Source: Lentimicrobiaceae bacterium
GTDB lineage: Bacteria; Bacteroidota; Bacteroidia; Bacteroidales; SKPS01
Length of the DNA: 7,160 nt
Assembly (NCBI GenBank): GCA_007119395.1
Contig: SKPS01000349.1
Coordinates: 1 to 7,160, forward strand
Reading direction: 5' to 3'
The notes below the pieces were generated by a model. It was not told where the DNA came from. It ran no database searches and saw nothing but the letters and a program-made list of their open reading frames with translations. Position numbers and translations under genes: made by a program. How positions within the stretch are numbered: position 1 is the first letter of the stretch; each line of letters begins with the position of its first letter. Shown piece by piece: positions 6,056-7,160 of the stretch.

Positions 6056-6096
6056 ATGGCGCCTCATGCAGACAAACAGCAGGAAGGAGGCGTCAT
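6056..6096 (+). promoter_or_regulatory. Shine-Dalgarno-sequestering hairpin of mgtE
   Basis: ATGGCGCCTC (6056-6065) pairs with GAGGCGTCAT (6087-6096) over 10 bp with a single G-U, around a 21-base loop. The 3' arm contains most of the strong SD AAGGAGG (6084-6090; 6 bases before ATG 6097) and ends at the base before the start codon. When formed it should block ribosome binding. Confidence 0.6.
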
Positions 6097-7160
6097 ATGG
6101 GGAGTGTTTACGATGTTATTCAGGAGCTCATAGAGCAACAGAACTGGATTGCGCTCAGACATGAGATTGCAGTGATGGATGATTTGCAGTTATCTGAAAT
6201 CATTTCTGAGTTACCTGAGCGTGATGCGGTGATCGTATTTCGTCTACTGCCCCGCGAGCTCTCTAATGAAACCTTCATCAATTTATCACAAGAGAAGCAG
6301 GAGCAGCTCATTCACGGTCTTGCCGACAAGAAGAGCCGGTTAACGATGCTGCTGAACGAACTGAAGCCCGATGACCGAACAGCGCTGCTTGAGGAGCTGC
6401 CCGGGTCTGTTGCTCAGCGATTGATCCAGATGCTCACTCCCGAGGAACGGTATGTAACACTGGAGTTGCTTGGCTATCCCGAATACAGTGTGGGTAGGCT
6501 TATGACGCCTGATTATGTGGCAGTCAAACCCTCCTTTACCATTGAACAGACCCTGGAGCATATCAGAACCTATGGGCAAAACTCTGAAACCCTGAACGTG
6601 ATTTATGTGGTGGATGATGAATGGAAGCTGATTGATGATATTCGTATCCGTGAAGTGTTGATGGCCGAGCCCCAGATGACCATCGATGACATTATGGATC
6701 ACCGGTATGTAGCCCTCAGTGCTTTAGACGACCAGGAGAATGCCATCAGGGTGTTTCAGGACCATGACCGCGTGGCTTTGCCCGTTACTGATACAGAAGG
6801 AACGCTACTGGGGATTGTTACTTTTGATGATGTGATGGATGTGGCTGAAGAGGAGTCTACCGAAGACTTTCATAAATTCGGATCGATTCAGCAGGCCGTA
6901 TTTAATCCGATGCAGGCCAAGGTGACCTTCCTTTATCAGAAAAGAATCTTTTGGCTCGCCACACTGGTCTTTATGAATGTCTTCTCAGGTGCTGCCATCG
7001 CAAGTTTTGAGGAGACCATTACCAGTGTGGTAGCGCTGCTGTTTTTCCTTCCGCTGCTGATTGCCAGCGGCGGTAATGCCGGTGCTCAATCAGCCACTCT
7101 GGTTGTGCGTGCCCTTGCCACCGGCGATGTGGTGATGTCTGACTGGTGGCGACTGGTTGG
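6097..7160 (+). CDS. mgtE: Magnesium transporter MgtE, C-terminal part beyond window
   Basis: 354 complete codons of a protein usually about 450 residues long; the window ends in the membrane domain. MgtE is a homodimeric inner-membrane Mg2+ channel whose cytoplasmic domains bind Mg2+ and close the pore. Residues 1-130 are the helical MgtE N domain (ELPERDAVIVFRLLPREL, LLEELPGSVAQRLIQML). A CBS pair follows: CBS1 from about 136 (LMTPDYVAVKP) and CBS2 about 198-253 (DIMDHRYVALSALDD, RVALPVTDTEGTLLGIVTF). A connecting helix leads to the first transmembrane segments (about 282-323) and the family signature PLLIASGGNAGAQSATLVVRALATGD, with G325-Q331 at its core. The ATG at 6097 has the best SD in the window, AAGGAGG 6 bases upstream, but that SD is inside a stable stem, so translation is probably regulated. 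The final transmembrane helices, including the pore aspartate, are not visible. Confidence 0.95.
   Translation, partial: MGSVYDVIQELIEQQNWIALRHEIAVMDDLQLSEIISELPERDAVIVFRLLPRELSNETFINLSQEKQEQLIHGLADKKSRLTMLLNELKPDDRTALLEELPGSVAQRLIQMLTPEERYVTLELLGYPEYSVGRLMTPDYVAVKPSFTIEQTLEHIRTYGQNSETLNVIYVVDDEWKLIDDIRIREVLMAEPQMTIDDIMDHRYVALSALDDQENAIRVFQDHDRVALPVTDTEGTLLGIVTFDDVMDVAEEESTEDFHKFGSIQQAVFNPMQAKVTFLYQKRIFWLATLVFMNVFSGAAIASFEETITSVVALLFFLPLLIASGGNAGAQSATLVVRALATGDVVMSDWWRLV

Larger units (their letters stand above)
5971..6096 (+). promoter_or_regulatory. Structured 5' leader of mgtE, candidate magnesium-responsive switch
   Basis: Three pairings can be drawn by eye. P1: ACATGGAC (5991-5998) with GTCCATGT (6044-6051), 8 bp, enclosing 45 bases. 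P1-alt: CAATACAT (5976-5983) with ATGTATTG (6048-6055), 8 bp, competing with P1 for bases 6048-6051. P-SD: 6056-6065 with 6087-6096, a 10-bp stem that hides the mgtE SD. A smaller TGCAG/CTGTA pairing (6017-6021 with 6035-6039) is possible inside the P1 loop. A 15-codon ORF overlaps P1. The gene served is a magnesium transporter, which favours a Mg2+ signal. I do not recognise M-box, NiCo or yybP-ykoY sequence cores here, so the class, if real, is unassigned. The exact 5' end is inferred from the promoter. Confidence 0.5.

Noticed and set aside
5971..6096. M-box (ykoK) magnesium riboswitch in the mgtE leader.
   Set aside because: The leader is shorter than a typical M-box and I cannot find its conserved segments; a covariance-model scan would settle this.

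Overview
The window reads as chromosomal DNA from a member of the Bacteroidota, probably a Bacteroidales-type anaerobe. I infer this from the gene families (a DUF4476 protein, a PorT-like outer-membrane beta-barrel, a 722-residue Tex, a Bacteroidota-style MgtE) and from three perfect matches to the Bacteroidota promoter element TAnnTTTG placed just upstream of genes. Most starts have weak or no Shine-Dalgarno (SD) sequence, which also fits. No mobile element, rRNA, tRNA or CRISPR array is visible.

Layout. (1) 2-253 (+): the C-terminal end of a LutA-type Fe-S oxidoreductase, cut by the window edge. (2) 372-1127 (+): an exported DUF4476 protein with a Gly/Ser/His-rich repeat linker. (3) 1157-1184: a perfect 11-bp hairpin terminator lying between that gene and a convergent peroxiredoxin gene at 1211-1921 (-). 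(4) 1922-2135: a divergent intergenic region with a TAnnTTTG promoter and an operator-like dyad in front of tex (2136-4304, +). tex overlaps by one base an ORF for a small outer-membrane beta-barrel (4304-5011, +). (5) 5065-5865 (-): an exported, probably lipid-anchored class I glutamine amidotransferase of the peptidase C26 family. (6) 5866-6096: a divergent promoter region followed by a long, highly structured leader for mgtE (6097 to the window end, +; C-terminal part missing).

The genes do not form one pathway; they are a mix of housekeeping and envelope functions: redox (LutA, peroxiredoxin), RNA or transcription accuracy (Tex), envelope proteins (DUF4476, beta-barrel, amidotransferase) and magnesium uptake (MgtE).

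The most interesting item is the mgtE leader (about 5971-6096). Its last 41 bases can fold into a 10-bp stem that buries the mgtE SD and runs up to the start codon. Just upstream are two competing 8-bp pairings, and a 15-codon ORF encoding MDEGPYHLCSNRTHL whose start sits inside one of those stems. I do not recognise this as the M-box or any other metal riboswitch class. It looks like a candidate translational magnesium sensor, either a riboswitch or a peptide-dependent (mgtL-like) switch. The pairings are seen in the sequence; the regulation is inference.
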